Assembly (NCBI RefSeq): GCF_020921035.1
Contig: NC_063152.1
Span: 11,732,001-11,796,000 of the forward strand
Direction: 5' to 3'
DNA length: 64,000 nt
From: Rhodamnia argentea
Taxonomy: Eukaryota; Streptophyta; Magnoliopsida; Myrtales; Myrtaceae
Shown: positions 37,264 through 48,255 of the stretch, one piece after another
How the letters are laid out: each line of letters begins with the position of its first letter
Numbering within the stretch: position 1 is the stretch's first letter
Notes under the pieces: generated by a model
What the model was told of the DNA's origin: nothing
What the model saw: only the letters and a program-made list of their open reading frames with translations
Database searches by the model: none
Made by a program: the position numbers and the translations under genes

Positions 37264-38268
37264 TCACGTTAATACTGCAAATGAACATGGAAAAAAAAAC
37301 AATAAGAAAAATATATAGGCTAACCAAGACTAATCGGACGATTTTGTTCTCAGCAACATCTAAAAAACACATGCACGTAGACAAGATAATATATATATGT
37401 TTTTTTTTCTTTTCTCACCATCAGAGCCTGAGCGCTTGGCGTGCTTTATCCTCTCGAGCTGAACCTGCGTGTCCATAAACATCTTCAGCCTCTGCACTTC
37501 CAAATCCTTAGCAAACTGCATCCTCTGCTTCTCCAAGTCCACCATTTGCCTCAGCTTCTCAGCCTCCACCCTCTGATACACCTCTCCGAACCTCTCGATG
37601 GCCTTCGCCAGTCTCCTCATCCCCTCTACTTCATCTTCCTCGCTATCCCTATCCTCATCTCTCTCCTCCTCATCTTCATCCTCATCCTCGACCCCTGCCG
37701 CGGCCGCAGCAGCCGCGACCTCGGAGTAATTCCTCCTGAAGTAGCCCTCGTCCCCCCTCTCCGCCGGCCTCTTCTGCGGCAGCGCCACGGCCGCCACCAC
37801 CGGGGACGGCGTCTTCTTGTAAGGAAGCGGCAGGGCCACCGGCGGCGACAGGGGGGACACCGACGGCGACGGCGAGGCCTTCTTCGCCGCCGAGGAGGAG
37901 GAGGAGCTGGATCCGATCAGCGCGTCGAGCCGGTCGTAGAAGACCCACGGAGAGGCGAGCCCTCCGCTGGAGGACGAGATCCTAGTCTTCTCGATCTTGT
38001 ACTTCTTCTTGACGGTGTCGATCCGGTTCTTGCACTGGACGTCGGTGCGGTGGGTCTTCTTGGAGTGGCCGTGGAGGGCGTTGACGGCGTCGGCGACCTC
38101 CTGCCAGTCCTTCTGGCGGAGGTTCCCGCGGTTGAGCTCGACGTAGCGGCGGCCCCAGGCCTCGATGAGGGTGGCGGTGGCCTCCTCGCTCCAGCAGTCC
38201 TCGCGGACGGGCAAGGGGCGGGCGTTCTGGGAGGGCGACGGGGAGACGTACTCGATCAGTTCCCCCAT
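37264..38268 (-). CDS. Trihelix (ASIL/SIP1-type) transcription factor
   Basis: The main exon is 38268 down to 37419. A proposed terminal exon, 37274-37264, adds V-L-T and the stop, giving 286 residues. Without that splice the frame runs on into intron-like sequence. The trihelix DNA-binding domain covers about 24-95: CWSEEATATLIEAW, then QKDWQEVADAVN, with Trp26, Trp38 and Trp55 as the three helix tryptophans, followed by a fourth helix ending KKKYKIEK. A Ser/Pro-rich linker, poly-Ala and a strongly acidic stretch (about 193-215) precede a C-terminal coiled-coil (about 220-278) likely used for dimerisation. SIP1/ASIL factors bind GT elements and repress embryonic genes in seedlings. The start is the first ATG and gives MGELIEYVSPSPS. 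The short last exon is the weakest part of the model. Confidence 0.85.
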
Positions 38269-38845
38269 GGAAGGAGGCGTCGGCGTCGGCGGCGGCGTCG
38301 GCGGTGGCGGGTCACCGGAGCAGCAGCGGCGGCGGCGGTGCTAGGGTTTTTTGGTTCCGATCGGGAGAGGGATTTCGAGAGAGAGGGAGAGAAGGGTAGG
38401 GGAAATTGCGGTCGGTGTTTGGCTGCCGGTGACGAATACGAGACGCGTGCGTAATGGTGATGAGGGGCAATACGGGAAAGGGGAGGAGAGAGAGAGAGAG
38501 AGGGAGAGTCGCCGGGGAAGGGGAGCGCGTGAGGACAAATCGGATCTTCCCTTCGTGGGCCGGCTTCGGTCGTCGGCTCGGCTCGCCTTGCGTTTTGGAA
38601 ACGGCATCTTCTCTTCTTTCTTTGCTGTGGTCGCGACCGGATCGTACTTTGACCGTCGATCGTTGTTTGGGGTCGTTCGATGTTGTCGTCGATTTCTCTT
38701 TGTCCTTTTTTTTTTTTTTTTTTTTGAGGCTTTCGGTCGGTCGGTCTTGAAACGTTAGGTGGGCGCCGAACCGGGGGCTGCTGCCGATAATGAGGAGGGA
38801 AGACAGCACGGAAGAAAAGAGGTTTAGGCTAATAAATAAAATAAA
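38269..38845 (-). promoter_or_regulatory. Trihelix gene promoter/leader
   Basis: GC-rich sequence with GGCGGC repeats and a GA run (38487-38502) lies immediately upstream of the minus-strand ATG and is presumably 5' UTR and core promoter. No TATA box was identified. A 22-bp T run (38707-38725) lies further up. Confidence 0.4.
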
Positions 38846-38848
38846 GGA

Positions 38849-38889
38849 TGACCTTTGGGGCCCCCTACAGTAGTGGGCCCCAAAGGTCA
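38849..38889. repeat. Perfect 15-bp inverted repeat with GGGCCC core
   Basis: TGACCTTTGGGGCCC (38849-38863) and its exact reverse complement GGGCCCCAAAGGTCA (38875-38889) are separated by 11 bp. GTGGGCCC inside it fits a class I TCP-factor site. The pair lies about 580 bp upstream of the trihelix start. Confidence 0.85.
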
Positions 38890-40234
38890 ACCTTACATAC
38901 ATATGTCGAACTTTTATTATTATAATTTTTTATTTTTTGAAAAATCTCATACTATTATATTTGATTTTTTATTATATTTCGAGATATTGGCATATTGATA
39001 TCTTGCTCTTTGCGACATCATAAATTTTGACAGGGAAAGTCGAAAGAAGATTTTTTTTTGTTTTGGTCGGAAATGATGACAAATTAGCAAGCTTGGTCAT
39101 GTTCATTATGAATAGTCGTACGTCGAGAGAATGCGCTTTTAGATGTAGGAGCATCGGGCTCTAACGATCAATTCTCATTCGCTATTCTTGCAAGCAAAAT
39201 CTAATTTCTGCCCATTTCAATCATATGTTTCAAGGATGGAATCTCAAGGTCCAATTAGTGCCCTTTCGATATCTATTCTCGCTTTCTATGTTCAAAATAA
39301 GAAAACGTGATTTTCAAGGTGTCTTCCTTAATTTCAAGCTTCTAGGTACATTCCACTAAATGATCATGCATGTTTGAGCGCAAGACGGGTATCGATCGAA
39401 TAAACAGGATAAATAATACACTAAATCGAGATGAGTATGTAAATAAGGAAGACGGAATGTAAAGTGCAAGAAAAGTAAAACCTGCTATTGTGGGTATCGG
39501 GTAAAGAATACACATGACCTTGTTACCACGGCCTTGTTATCATGCTCCGGGACTGGATCATCGTGAGCATTACCTTAAACTAATTGTACCTATGTATCTT
39601 AAACTAAATAGCACTGAACGACCAATGGAATGACTAGCTACGTGTTAGCAACGAAATTCTAATCAAAGAATTAAGCATATCCCTATAGGAACATTTATTC
39701 AAATGAAACTATACATACTATATTATCATTTTCCCTTTTTTTTTATTCCCATTCAAAATAACATGAACTGATATCTATATGACACTAGATATATTAGATG
39801 CACCATAAATTAACTTAAAACAATATGAAATTAAACATAGACCCAAAACATTGCAAAAATCATAATTTAACGTTGAACCACGCCATATCCCGAAATGCTC
39901 TATTTTATTTTATTGTTTTTACCTTTCCATTTACATGCTTTTCATGCCACTTTATCACTTACACTAACAGGCAAATAATTTTAGGGTCAATACCGTGAAA
40001 AACTCTAAATTGATATATGTGACAAATAATTCGACTTAGTTTTTAACTCACAAATTGATACACATATAATAAATTTATTCCCCATTAATTTTCGTTATAT
40101 TTTACTGTCAAATTGCTGAATTATATAATACATGACAGTTGATGAATATACCATTTTAAGATTTTTATCATCCGTTTATCACGGGTGTACCGGTTTGGGG
40201 TTTTTTGTTGAAAAGATTAATTTGAGGTAAATTT
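38890..40234. other. Intergenic, no gene seen
   Basis: AT-rich spacer with no ORF of note and no repeat structure recognised. Confidence 0.6.
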
Positions 40235-40905
40235 TGTTGAGATACAATGTGAGTTGGGTTAGAGAAATTGGTCTAGTGTTAAGCGGTTATGGAAATTGGC
40301 ACATGACTCATTGGTTTAAACTTTTGAGTAAATGTGAGTTTAATTGGATATGTTGATGGACTCGGACTTGGATTCTCTCTTGGCCATCTCTTAGGGTATT
40401 AAACTTCTGTCGCACGCTCCCAACAAATGGTATCAGAGCCGATAGTTAATTGGTGACATACTCCCAATATATATCGGTGTTTGGTGAATATCTCAAGAAA
40501 GGAATTTGATAATCAACGCGATTTCTGGCATGTAGGTGTTGCGGTGTAGCAATGCGGACTCGATGGCGGACTTCATGGTTTGGTCTGGGAAAAGAGTAGA
40601 GGATGAAGATAGGCGATGATGAAGATTCAAGTTGAGATATCTTGATGCAGAAGGATAGCTAGATTAAGAGAGAGCGGACCTAACACTAAAATCACACGTG
40701 ATGGGAAGATAGTCGAAATATAGTGTTAGAAAAATTTGTGTGGTGTTGAGCAGTTAATATATCTTAGTTAACCCATAATTCATTGGCTCAACTTTTTGAG
40801 TAAATGTGAGTTCAATTTTTTTTTTGTTGACATGGTCGAACTTGGGCTCCCTCTTGGTGATCTCCTTGAGCGAAAATATCGGACTTCTGTTGCCCGCTAC
40901 CAATG
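40235..40905 (+). mobile_element. TRIM retrotransposon (short LTRs, tRNA-Met primer site)
   Basis: The left LTR is 40235-40425, starting TGTTGAGATA and ending CCCAACA. Two bases later TGGTATCAGAGCC (40428-40440) matches the initiator-Met-tRNA primer-binding site used by most plant Copia/TRIM elements. The right LTR is about 40710-40905 and shares GAGTAAATGTGAGTT-AATT, CTCTTGG--ATCTC and ACTTCTGT-GC-CGCT with the left. A purine stretch GTGATGGGAAGA directly precedes it and could be the polypurine tract. The interior is only about 280 bp and non-coding. LTR divergence is visible by eye and no target duplication is clear, so the insertion is old. Confidence 0.85.
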
Positions 40906-43650
40906 AATAGGTCTTTATGTTTAATAGCATTATGTTAGATAGCATGTCAATATAGAATTGCAGGTCACTCATCTAGTTCAATAGTAGAAGAGAGATTCCT
41001 GTACAATTTAATCATGTACCATGTGTAGGCAACACCACCCCCGAGGAAAAGCACTTTCCATGAGAAAGCAAGCATAAGATGATATCCTTGTCCGTTAAGA
41101 ATTCCACGTGAAATTTCAACAGAATTTCTAGCAATCACAGCATGAACAATTTCCGCTGCGATGCCTTAGCAGCCTTTGCTCTTGTCTAGCCAGCTTCATA
41201 GCAAAGTAATCAAAACAGTCACTTAGATTGATTGGCTATGAACCTTAGAGGTGATTGGTTCTCAATCCGATTCGGTTTCCTCTCGAAGCCTAATATTAGA
41301 CTGTTGGTTCCGGTTCCTAGTTTTCAAAAATAGGGACAGGACCGAGTGGTCCATTGGAACAAGTGAACCTTTTATATACGTGCGTGCTTTTTTAAGTTGC
41401 GCAACATGTCATACTTCTTAAGGAATATTTTTCATGTTTGTGTTGTTATCTTTTTCTACTGGCTAGGGTTCGAAAAGGTTTTGGGTTTTTTAATCTCAAC
41501 TATGAGGGTTGAATTCTAATTCCAAAATTATCATCTGGTTCTCCCATGGAACGGGGAATCGGGCCGCCTAATCACAAGTTCCAATTTTAGGAACAGGAAA
41601 CCTAACCGGTGCCCTTTGTAACCTAACCAAATCGGCCAATTCGATCCGATTCAAGTTACTCTTGGTTTGGTTGGTCCGCTTTGCTCACTCCCGACGCATT
41701 CTCTATAGATGGGATGGAGGTAAACTAAAAAAAGTATTGTTAACTTGTCCCTTAAAGATGTCATTCTAAATCTGCAGTTCCCTTAATAATTATGTCATAT
41801 TATAAAATTTGTACATTTCTTATTCTCTCATATCTTATCTTATCTAGTTTTATCATTGCTAAAAATCCGAACCATCAAATGCCATCAATTCATCTAAAAT
41901 TTGGATAGTCGTACATGGACGGTGAGATGCGACGTATCGAACGGTGAGGGAAGGAGGGGGAAGGGTGCCATCGTGGGGTCCAAAACTCGAGGCAGAGTCA
42001 CGCCGGATCCGGCGCTGGCGAAGGGCCGTCATTCGTGGAAAGGAAGCGATAGTGGTTCGCTCGCCGTACTACATTGAGCGGGTGAGAAGGGAGGTGGGGC
42101 CCATCTATGTGGAGTAGGCCAGAAGAGACGGGCAAATTAACGAGGAAGTTACCGCCTTCCTCAGGCGAAGAAGCTGCAATCAAACAATGAAACGTGAGGT
42201 CTCCGATCAAGAATTGAGTTCATACCACTCGACTGTCTGTCGGTCCAGCACGGTTGATTCTGTAGGTTTTGCATATGAGCTTTGCAAAAATCAGTAGTTA
42301 CGATTAACACGAGCCGGTAAGTTCGAATTCTCCCTACCGTCGTATGAAAGACGGGACCATTTACGAGGTGTCCTCTTGATAGACTCGAGCATTGTTCGGT
42401 TTATTTCTTTAGTCGAAATCTTGTTGCATGATCTTGCTTGTTAATTGTGTTGGTTGTTCTTTAATCAGAGTGTGTTTTGGTTGATAGAAAGTAAAGATTT
42501 CAAATAGCCTCCGAAGTGGGTCGTTCTCCCATAAAGAGTCCGTAAGCCGCCGAAATGGCCAGCTTAGTCTCAAATCATGCCCGGCTCGCCGGCCAGCCAA
42601 ATTCTTTGCTCATGGGCTAGCACATGCGACTTTTCGCGGCAAGGGCGGGGGCATTTTCGTATGTTTCATTTTTCTTTTCCTTTCATTTTCAATCCCTCGA
42701 TGAGGCCACGCATGATGACAGAACCACCGTACAGACTAAGTTGCTCATTTTAAGGGTTTATCCAAAACAATGTCCACTTTGGGGGCTCTTTTTTTTTTAA
42801 ACAACTGCCTCACTTGAAAGACCTATTTGAAATTTCGAGGATGAACAGTAAAATATCAAAATAACAACTAATTCATGTTAAAATGTCCGATAATATTTGG
42901 GACTGGGTCTGTGATTCCCATGTTATAATTAACAGATTACCATTAATCTAATCAAAACGATAATTTGTTCTCATTTACAAAAAAGTTGCCAAGGAGGCTT
43001 CTACTGTTTTGTCTCCTAACAAAGTTACCTTTTGTTGTCATTTTCTTCTGACACTGTTGCCAACCTTCTTTTTCCAAAGAGAAGCATACTACGACATCGA
43101 TGACGATATACAAACAGTGCTGCAAAAGAATCTGTACTTTTATAAGAAAAGTCGTCGAACCCATATAGCCGGGGAGCTTATTCGAGCCCATATAGCACAC
43201 GCCGGAGTGAGCCAGCATGATCAGGACGAGATGAATCATGAAAGCTAGGTGATTCTTCCATGTAGATATGAACAACGAGGGATCGCCATGTAGGAAAGTA
43301 TTCTTGGCAGCTAAATTGGCTAATTTCCTAGTTCTGAATAGTTGAAATGGATGGAACGATATAAATGGATGCTTGTTTGATTACCGGACGAAAAGTTTCG
43401 AATCATGAAATATTTGTTTCTAGAAAAAGGAAATCGCTAAAACACTTCCGTGCAATTGAAATTTTTTAAATTTTTCTTTAAAAAAATTGTACTTTTATTT
43501 TTTATGAAAATAAGATTTTATTATTACCCGCCGGGCGCGGCCCTTGTTTCTAATCATTTCATTATGATTGTACTTGTGCTTGTTTCTCGCATGTATTTGC
43601 GTGCGAAATCGCAGCAGAGCATGAACCCCAAATGATCCCTCTCCGATCCT
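40906..43650. other. Intergenic, no gene seen
   Basis: AT-rich spacer. A GC-richer patch at 41930-42215 has a 70-codon minus-strand ORF that I do not recognise. AAGTTCGAATTCTCC near 42322 is B-box-like but no A box or tRNA fold accompanies it. Nothing else is supported. Confidence 0.5.
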
Positions 43651-43751
43651 TCCTCGATCTGAATGAATTTCGTCCTCACGGCCTCTTCTGTCGTTCATTC
43701 CATCTCCTCTTTTCTCATCTGGCATGCCATCCTCGTTTGACGGCCGGCATC

Positions 43752-43754
<3 letters not shown>

Positions 43755-43790
<36 letters not shown>
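43755..43790 (+). repeat. (CT)n microsatellite
   Basis: An uninterrupted CT run of about 18 units. It precedes the orphan first-exon candidate at 44170 and may be in a former 5' leader. Confidence 0.9.
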
Positions 43791-43794
<4 letters not shown>

Positions 43795-44169
43795 CTCCTT
43801 CTGTTGCTTCATGTTTCTCCGTTTGGACGGCGATCTGGTTAGCTTTACGAGTCGGCAGTGAGTCGCTCCCCTTCTTCTCGCGCTCTCCTGCATGTCGTTT
43901 GCTTATGGTGCTGTTCCGTTTACTGGGTTAACATTGCTGTCTAGAGGAAAGCGTTGGTTCAGTGGAATTTCGTTTTGTGATTCTTTGATTTGTGCCGACT
44001 CTTTTTGCTGTTTCCATTTCGGAAAAACGGAAGAGAGAAGAAGTGGCTTCTCTGAGAAAGTTGGCATCTTGAAGGAGGTTGGTTTTGACGTCTCTTTCGT
44101 GGCTTTGATGGAGTTGCTGGTTTTAGCATTTTTTTTTTCTGCTGGTGTCTGATTTGGTTGGATCTTCGT

Positions 44170-44221
44170 ATGGCTGCAGGAGGAACCAAGAAGCTTGACG
44201 AAATTACTAGCTGCATTCCAG
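44170..44221 (+). pseudogene. Orphan first-exon candidate of a truncated gene
   Basis: Sequence from about 43650 to 44220 looks like a plant promoter and leader (CT run, CG-richer composition), possibly with a leader intron. ATG 44170 opens MAAGGTKKLDEITSCIP, followed by a donor-like G|GTACTT at 44221-44222. No continuing exon was found before PEX7: beyond 44330 the sequence becomes very AT-rich. I do not recognise the peptide. It may be a gene fragment left by rearrangement, or chance. Confidence 0.25.
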
Positions 44222-44329
44222 GTACTTCTCTCTGCTCGATCCCGCCGTGAGCGATTTGATGGGAGGTGAAAGCGCGACGGAACCGTCGTTGGGCAATCTT
44301 CGGTGGCCGGCAAAGGTGGCAGCATTCTA

Positions 44330-45473
44330 AAATAGTTTTTATTTTTTTATTTTTAAAAAATATTATATTTTTTTTACTTATAAAAAAAAAGTAAAAAGTA
44401 AAAAATAAAAAATATAAACTAATATAATTGAGGCTTATTTGTGAGTGATGCTTGGGAAGTTGTAGGCCATGGGGTCGAATATGGGTTGAAAATGGATTGA
44501 GTTATAAACCTAAATCTATATTTGATCTATTTTTTAAATCTATTGAATTAATATGTAACCCGAGTGAATCAAAGTGAGTTAGAAAGTGGGTCAAAGACTT
44601 ATATCGACACCTCTAGGAGCCAAACACTCGGAGTAATGAATAGTCCGAATAAGACGGAATATGGGCCTCGATTGCCTAGAGCAATGGGTGGAAGCCGATT
44701 GATCAAACGATTCATTGTTGTAAACGCCGCCACCAAATCTGTAAGGTTTCGGGATGGACACGCTTCGACTACGCCTCAATGTATTGACATGGATGGAAAG
44801 GTAGTTGAGTCAAAAATTGCAAGACTACCATGTGGTCTATGCGGGTTCCTTCCCAATTATATCGTGAGTGCGCTCCTCGACTCGAGAATCCGTGACTTGT
44901 GCGTGAAGATCTTTAGACGAAGTTGGATTTTTACGACCGCGGGGCATTTTTTGATGTAATAATTCACTTATTTCTATGCATCGTCGAGCCAGGTTAGGAG
45001 GGTTAGTTTGTCGTTCTCAAGATAATTTTTCTCTTGATACGATGGACCAATCCACCGTTACGAATATGTCGTACCTAAATGTATTTTTGTCGTATTCGAA
45101 ATTTTAAATGTTATATATATGTGTGTATAGATATTTTTAACAAACGAAAGATAATTGTTTTTTTTTTATAATTACGAATTTATTTGAGAATATTCAATTT
45201 ATTTGGTTTAGGATTAAAAAAAAAAAACCTTTATCACGAATATCCAAAAGAGTAAGGATAAAAGCTTTCTCTGGTTTCGAAGTAGCCCTCCTTTCTACTG
45301 AATATCTTTTGTTTTGTATTTTTTTTTTTGGAAATAAAAAATTTAAAAAAATAAAGAAAAATGAAAAAGAGAAAGGCTCCTCGGCCTCGCCCCCGATCCG
45401 ACAAGCAATCCCCAAGGTCAGCTGAACTACAACAGCAGACCCCGACCCACCAACTGCCGCCGTCGCCGCCGCG
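44330..45473. other. PEX7 upstream region, no gene recognised
   Basis: After an AT-rich stretch, 44564-44959 is open for 131 codons on the plus strand, but the peptide resembles nothing I know. Poly-A/T runs lie near 45147-45170 and 45220-45228. The PEX7 leader probably starts after about 45360. Confidence 0.45.
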
Positions 45474-46430
45474 ATGCCCATCTTCAAAACACCTTTTAAT
45501 GGCTACTCCGTCAAGTTCAGCCCCTTCTACGAGAACCGTCTCGCCGTAGCCACCGCCCAGAACTTCGGCATCCTCGGCAACGGCCGCCTCCACGTCCTGT
45601 CCCTTCCCCCCTCCCCCGCCGCCCCCATATCCGAAATCGCCTGCTTCGACACCGCCGACGGCGTCTACGACCTCGCCTGGTCCGAATCGCACGATTCCCT
45701 CCTCGTCGCCGCCGTCGCAGATGGCTCCGTCAAGCTCTACGACTCCTCCCTTCCCCCCGCCAACAACCCCCTCCGCTCCCTCCACGAGCACACGCGCGAG
45801 GTCCAGAGCGTGGACTACAACCCCACCCGCCGCGACTCCTTCCTCTCCGCCGCCTGGGACGACAGTGTCAAGCTCTGGACAGTTGACCGCCCCGCCAGCG
45901 TCCGCACCTTCAAGGAGCACACCTACTGCGTCTACTCCGCCGCCTGGAACCCCCGCCACGCCGACGTCTTCGCCTCGGCCTCCGGCGACTGCACTGCCCG
46001 CATCTGGGACGTCCGGGAGCCTGGCTCCACCATGATCATCCCCGCCCATGAGTTCGAGATCCTCTCCCTCGATTGGAACAAGTACGACGACTGCGTGATC
46101 GCCACCGCCTCGGTTGACAAGAGCATTAGGGTTTGGGACGTCAGGAATTACCGGGTCCCTGTGGCCGTGCTCAATGGGCACGGGTATGCAGTGAGGAAGG
46201 TGAAGTTCTCGCCGCACAGAGGGAGCTTGATGGCCTCGTGCTCCTACGACATGACAGTGTGCTTGTGGGATTACATGGTGGAGGATTCGCTCGTGGGGAG
46301 GTACGATCATCACACTGAATTTGCTGTAGGCGTGGACATGAGCGTGCTTGTCGAAGGGCTTCTCGCTAGTACAGGTTGGGATGAGCTTGTTTATGTTTGG
46401 CAACATGGAACTGATCCTAGAGCTCCTTGA
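45474..46430 (+). CDS. PEX7: Peroxisomal targeting signal 2 receptor PEX7
   Basis: A single uninterrupted exon of 318 codons encodes a WD40 beta-propeller. Blade-ending motifs are visible at SVKLYD (85-90), SVKLWT (131-136), ARIWDV (175-180), IRVWDV (218-223), VCLWDY (262-267) and VYVWQH (306-311). The start MPIFKTPFNGYSVKFSPFYE is the family N-terminus. PEX7 binds the PTS2 nonapeptide of proteins such as thiolase in the cytosol and, with PEX5 in plants, delivers them to the peroxisome docking complex. Length matches plant PEX7 (about 317). Arabidopsis PEX7 (At1g29260) is also intronless as far as I recall. Codon use is strongly GC-ending in the first half. A decayed copy of the last ~65 codons lies at 48010-48255. 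Confidence 0.97.
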   Translation: MPIFKTPFNGYSVKFSPFYENRLAVATAQNFGILGNGRLHVLSLPPSPAAPISEIACFDTADGVYDLAWSESHDSLLVAAVADGSVKLYDSSLPPANNPLRSLHEHTREVQSVDYNPTRRDSFLSAAWDDSVKLWTVDRPASVRTFKEHTYCVYSAAWNPRHADVFASASGDCTARIWDVREPGSTMIIPAHEFEILSLDWNKYDDCVIATASVDKSIRVWDVRNYRVPVAVLNGHGYAVRKVKFSPHRGSLMASCSYDMTVCLWDYMVEDSLVGRYDHHTEFAVGVDMSVLVEGLLASTGWDELVYVWQHGTDPRAP

Positions 46431-47692
46431 ATTGGGATAAAGTTTGGTTTTTTTTTTTTTTTTTTTTTTGGGTCCCTTCATTGAGCTGATTTTGTTGTAC
46501 TTCTTTGTCAACTTGGAATCACAATTCTGGATTGCCGAATTTGAAAGTGTCGCTGTCGTTTTACGGTTGATCTTGGCAAATGGCTAGCATATAAATACTG
46601 TCTATTAGATTCAATAAAACAGGGCAAGTTTCCATCTGCATTTTTAGAATGATGAGTTTGCTCTTGTTAAGTTCACCGTGTATGGTATCACCAGTGATGG
46701 TTCTCCTGTGTTTGTTTGTTGCTGCGATTGTTTAAACTCAGCTCTCTGGTCTTATCATAATGATTGCTGTTGCTGAAGTCAAGTTAACGTCTTGACTACG
46801 GATTTCCATGTTGCCTGGTTTGATCCAGGAAATACCATGTAACTGCCTAGTCTTTGTCATTTCAGGATAATATCAAGCTCCATATTATCAGTTCCTTTGT
46901 TTTGTTAGGGAAGCACTCTGTCATATTTCTTATTATATGATCACTCTTTCCATCTTGTATACCCCCTGTTCCAAGCACGGGACCTCGAACTTCTTTGACT
47001 AAATAATTGTTGTGCTCGTTTCAAGGTAATGTTTCTTTATGAATTGTGTTTACGAGCATTTCAAAAAGATTGAAAGTGTCATTTGAAAGCCTCTCTCTGA
47101 CATGGATACAATTAAATGGTATGTCCAGTTGGGTTACTTTTGCAGATGATGATTTACTTTCATTGGGTGCAACTATTGATACAGTGTTCATGTTTTCATT
47201 GAGTTTGATCATAGCTTTGTCCAGTTACTCTGCCAAAGACAGTTGCTGATAGAAAAACTGATATATAGGAATTTCTGAATGTCATTTATAACTGTAGCAG
47301 ACCAGCAACAGGAGTTTGTCTAAACTGTTCTATGTGGCATAAATTTTTTAATATAGAAATTACTCATAGTTATCTTCAAAAGGTGAAGTGATCTAAATGT
47401 AAGATACTGATAATACCGCGTGTTTTTCAAATTATAGCTTTGTTTTTTGGGTGTACTGTCTTGTTTACATGCCTGTCAGTTCTCTTTGCCGGGCTCTGTC
47501 CCCAACTTCTGTCTTTTAAGTCTCCTAAAGAATTAGAGCTTGACAAGGATGTGATCACCATCTATGCCTAATGCTGCTCCCCAAGTGAGGCATTTCTCTT
47601 TTTGATTTTAGTTTCTGAGTCTGGGATGATGTTGAGGGTCCCTTGTTTAATCATGAAAGAACAATTACTTTAATGGAAGGGCCTCCTTAATA

Positions 47693-47723
<31 letters not shown>

Positions 47724-48009
47724 TTGTGCGGAAATTTCTGGTGGTGTTGCAGGATGGAAGTATACTTCCAGGCATTCTTTGTTCTTTTGAGTTCCTTGTT
47801 TGTGAATTTTCATTGTTATGTAGAATATATTGTCATAATTGCGGCTGCTTTAATTTGAAGCTTCATTTTTAATCAATCTCTTGCTTTTACATATAAATGG
47901 CTTTCATCAGTTAGCTTCTTTCTTACAAGGTCAGGTCTTCATTTGCTAGGTAAGAATATTACCATTGGAATGCTCCTGGTAGTTCGAGTTTTAAAGAATT
48001 TTGCCTTAT
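46431..48009. other. PEX7 3' flank, no gene seen
   Basis: The 3' UTR begins here (T run 46450-46469). A (TA)n run lies at about 47691-47714. The part up to about 46930 resembles 48256-48790 and belongs to the duplicated segment. From about 47945 weak similarity to upstream PEX7 coding sequence appears. Confidence 0.5.
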
Positions 48010-48255
48010 CTCGCTGGTAAATGGGTATTCGGGTTAAAGTGCAAGTTGGAGTTTGGTCGTGTCTTGTTTCTACAATATGACTCTGTGTTTGTGGGATTCC
48101 ATGATGGGGGATTTGCTTGTAGAGAGGTATAACAGTTGGACAGGATTGTGCTTGACCTTGATATGGGTGCACTTGTCAAAGGACTTCTCGCGAGTACCGG
48201 TTGGGATGAGCTTGTTTATGTTTGGCAAATTGGGATTGATCCTAGAGCATCTTAA
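48010..48255 (+). pseudogene. Decayed 3' fragment of PEX7
   Basis: The fragment aligns with PEX7 residues from about 236 to the stop. The first frame reads SCFYNMTLCLWDSMMGDLLV, against the intact SCSYDMTVCLWDYMVEDSLV. After a frame change it matches GLLASTGWDELVYVWQ almost base for base (48180-48230), ending with a stop at the equivalent position. Similarity continues into the 3' flank (GAGCTGATTTTATTGT at 48294). The N-terminal three quarters are missing, so it cannot make a propeller. A local partial duplication is more likely than retroposition because the flank is included, but PEX7 has no introns to settle this. Confidence 0.85.

Noticed and set aside
37441-38454. 337-codon plus-strand ORF opposite the trihelix gene
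   Set aside because: It is the antisense shadow of the GC-rich trihelix exon; its peptide has no domain, while the minus strand has a clear trihelix fold.
42310-42340. B-box-like AAGTTCGAATTCTCC as a tRNA or SINE
   Set aside because: No A box, cloverleaf, poly-A tail or target duplication could be found around it.
44564-44959. 131-codon ORF upstream of PEX7
   Set aside because: Unrecognised peptide starting in AT-rich DNA; no promoter or partner exon seen. Left as an unassigned ORF.
45234-46511. 425-codon minus-strand ORF over PEX7
   Set aside because: Antisense shadow of PEX7 caused by its GC-ending codons; peptide is low-complexity Gly/Val/Asp.
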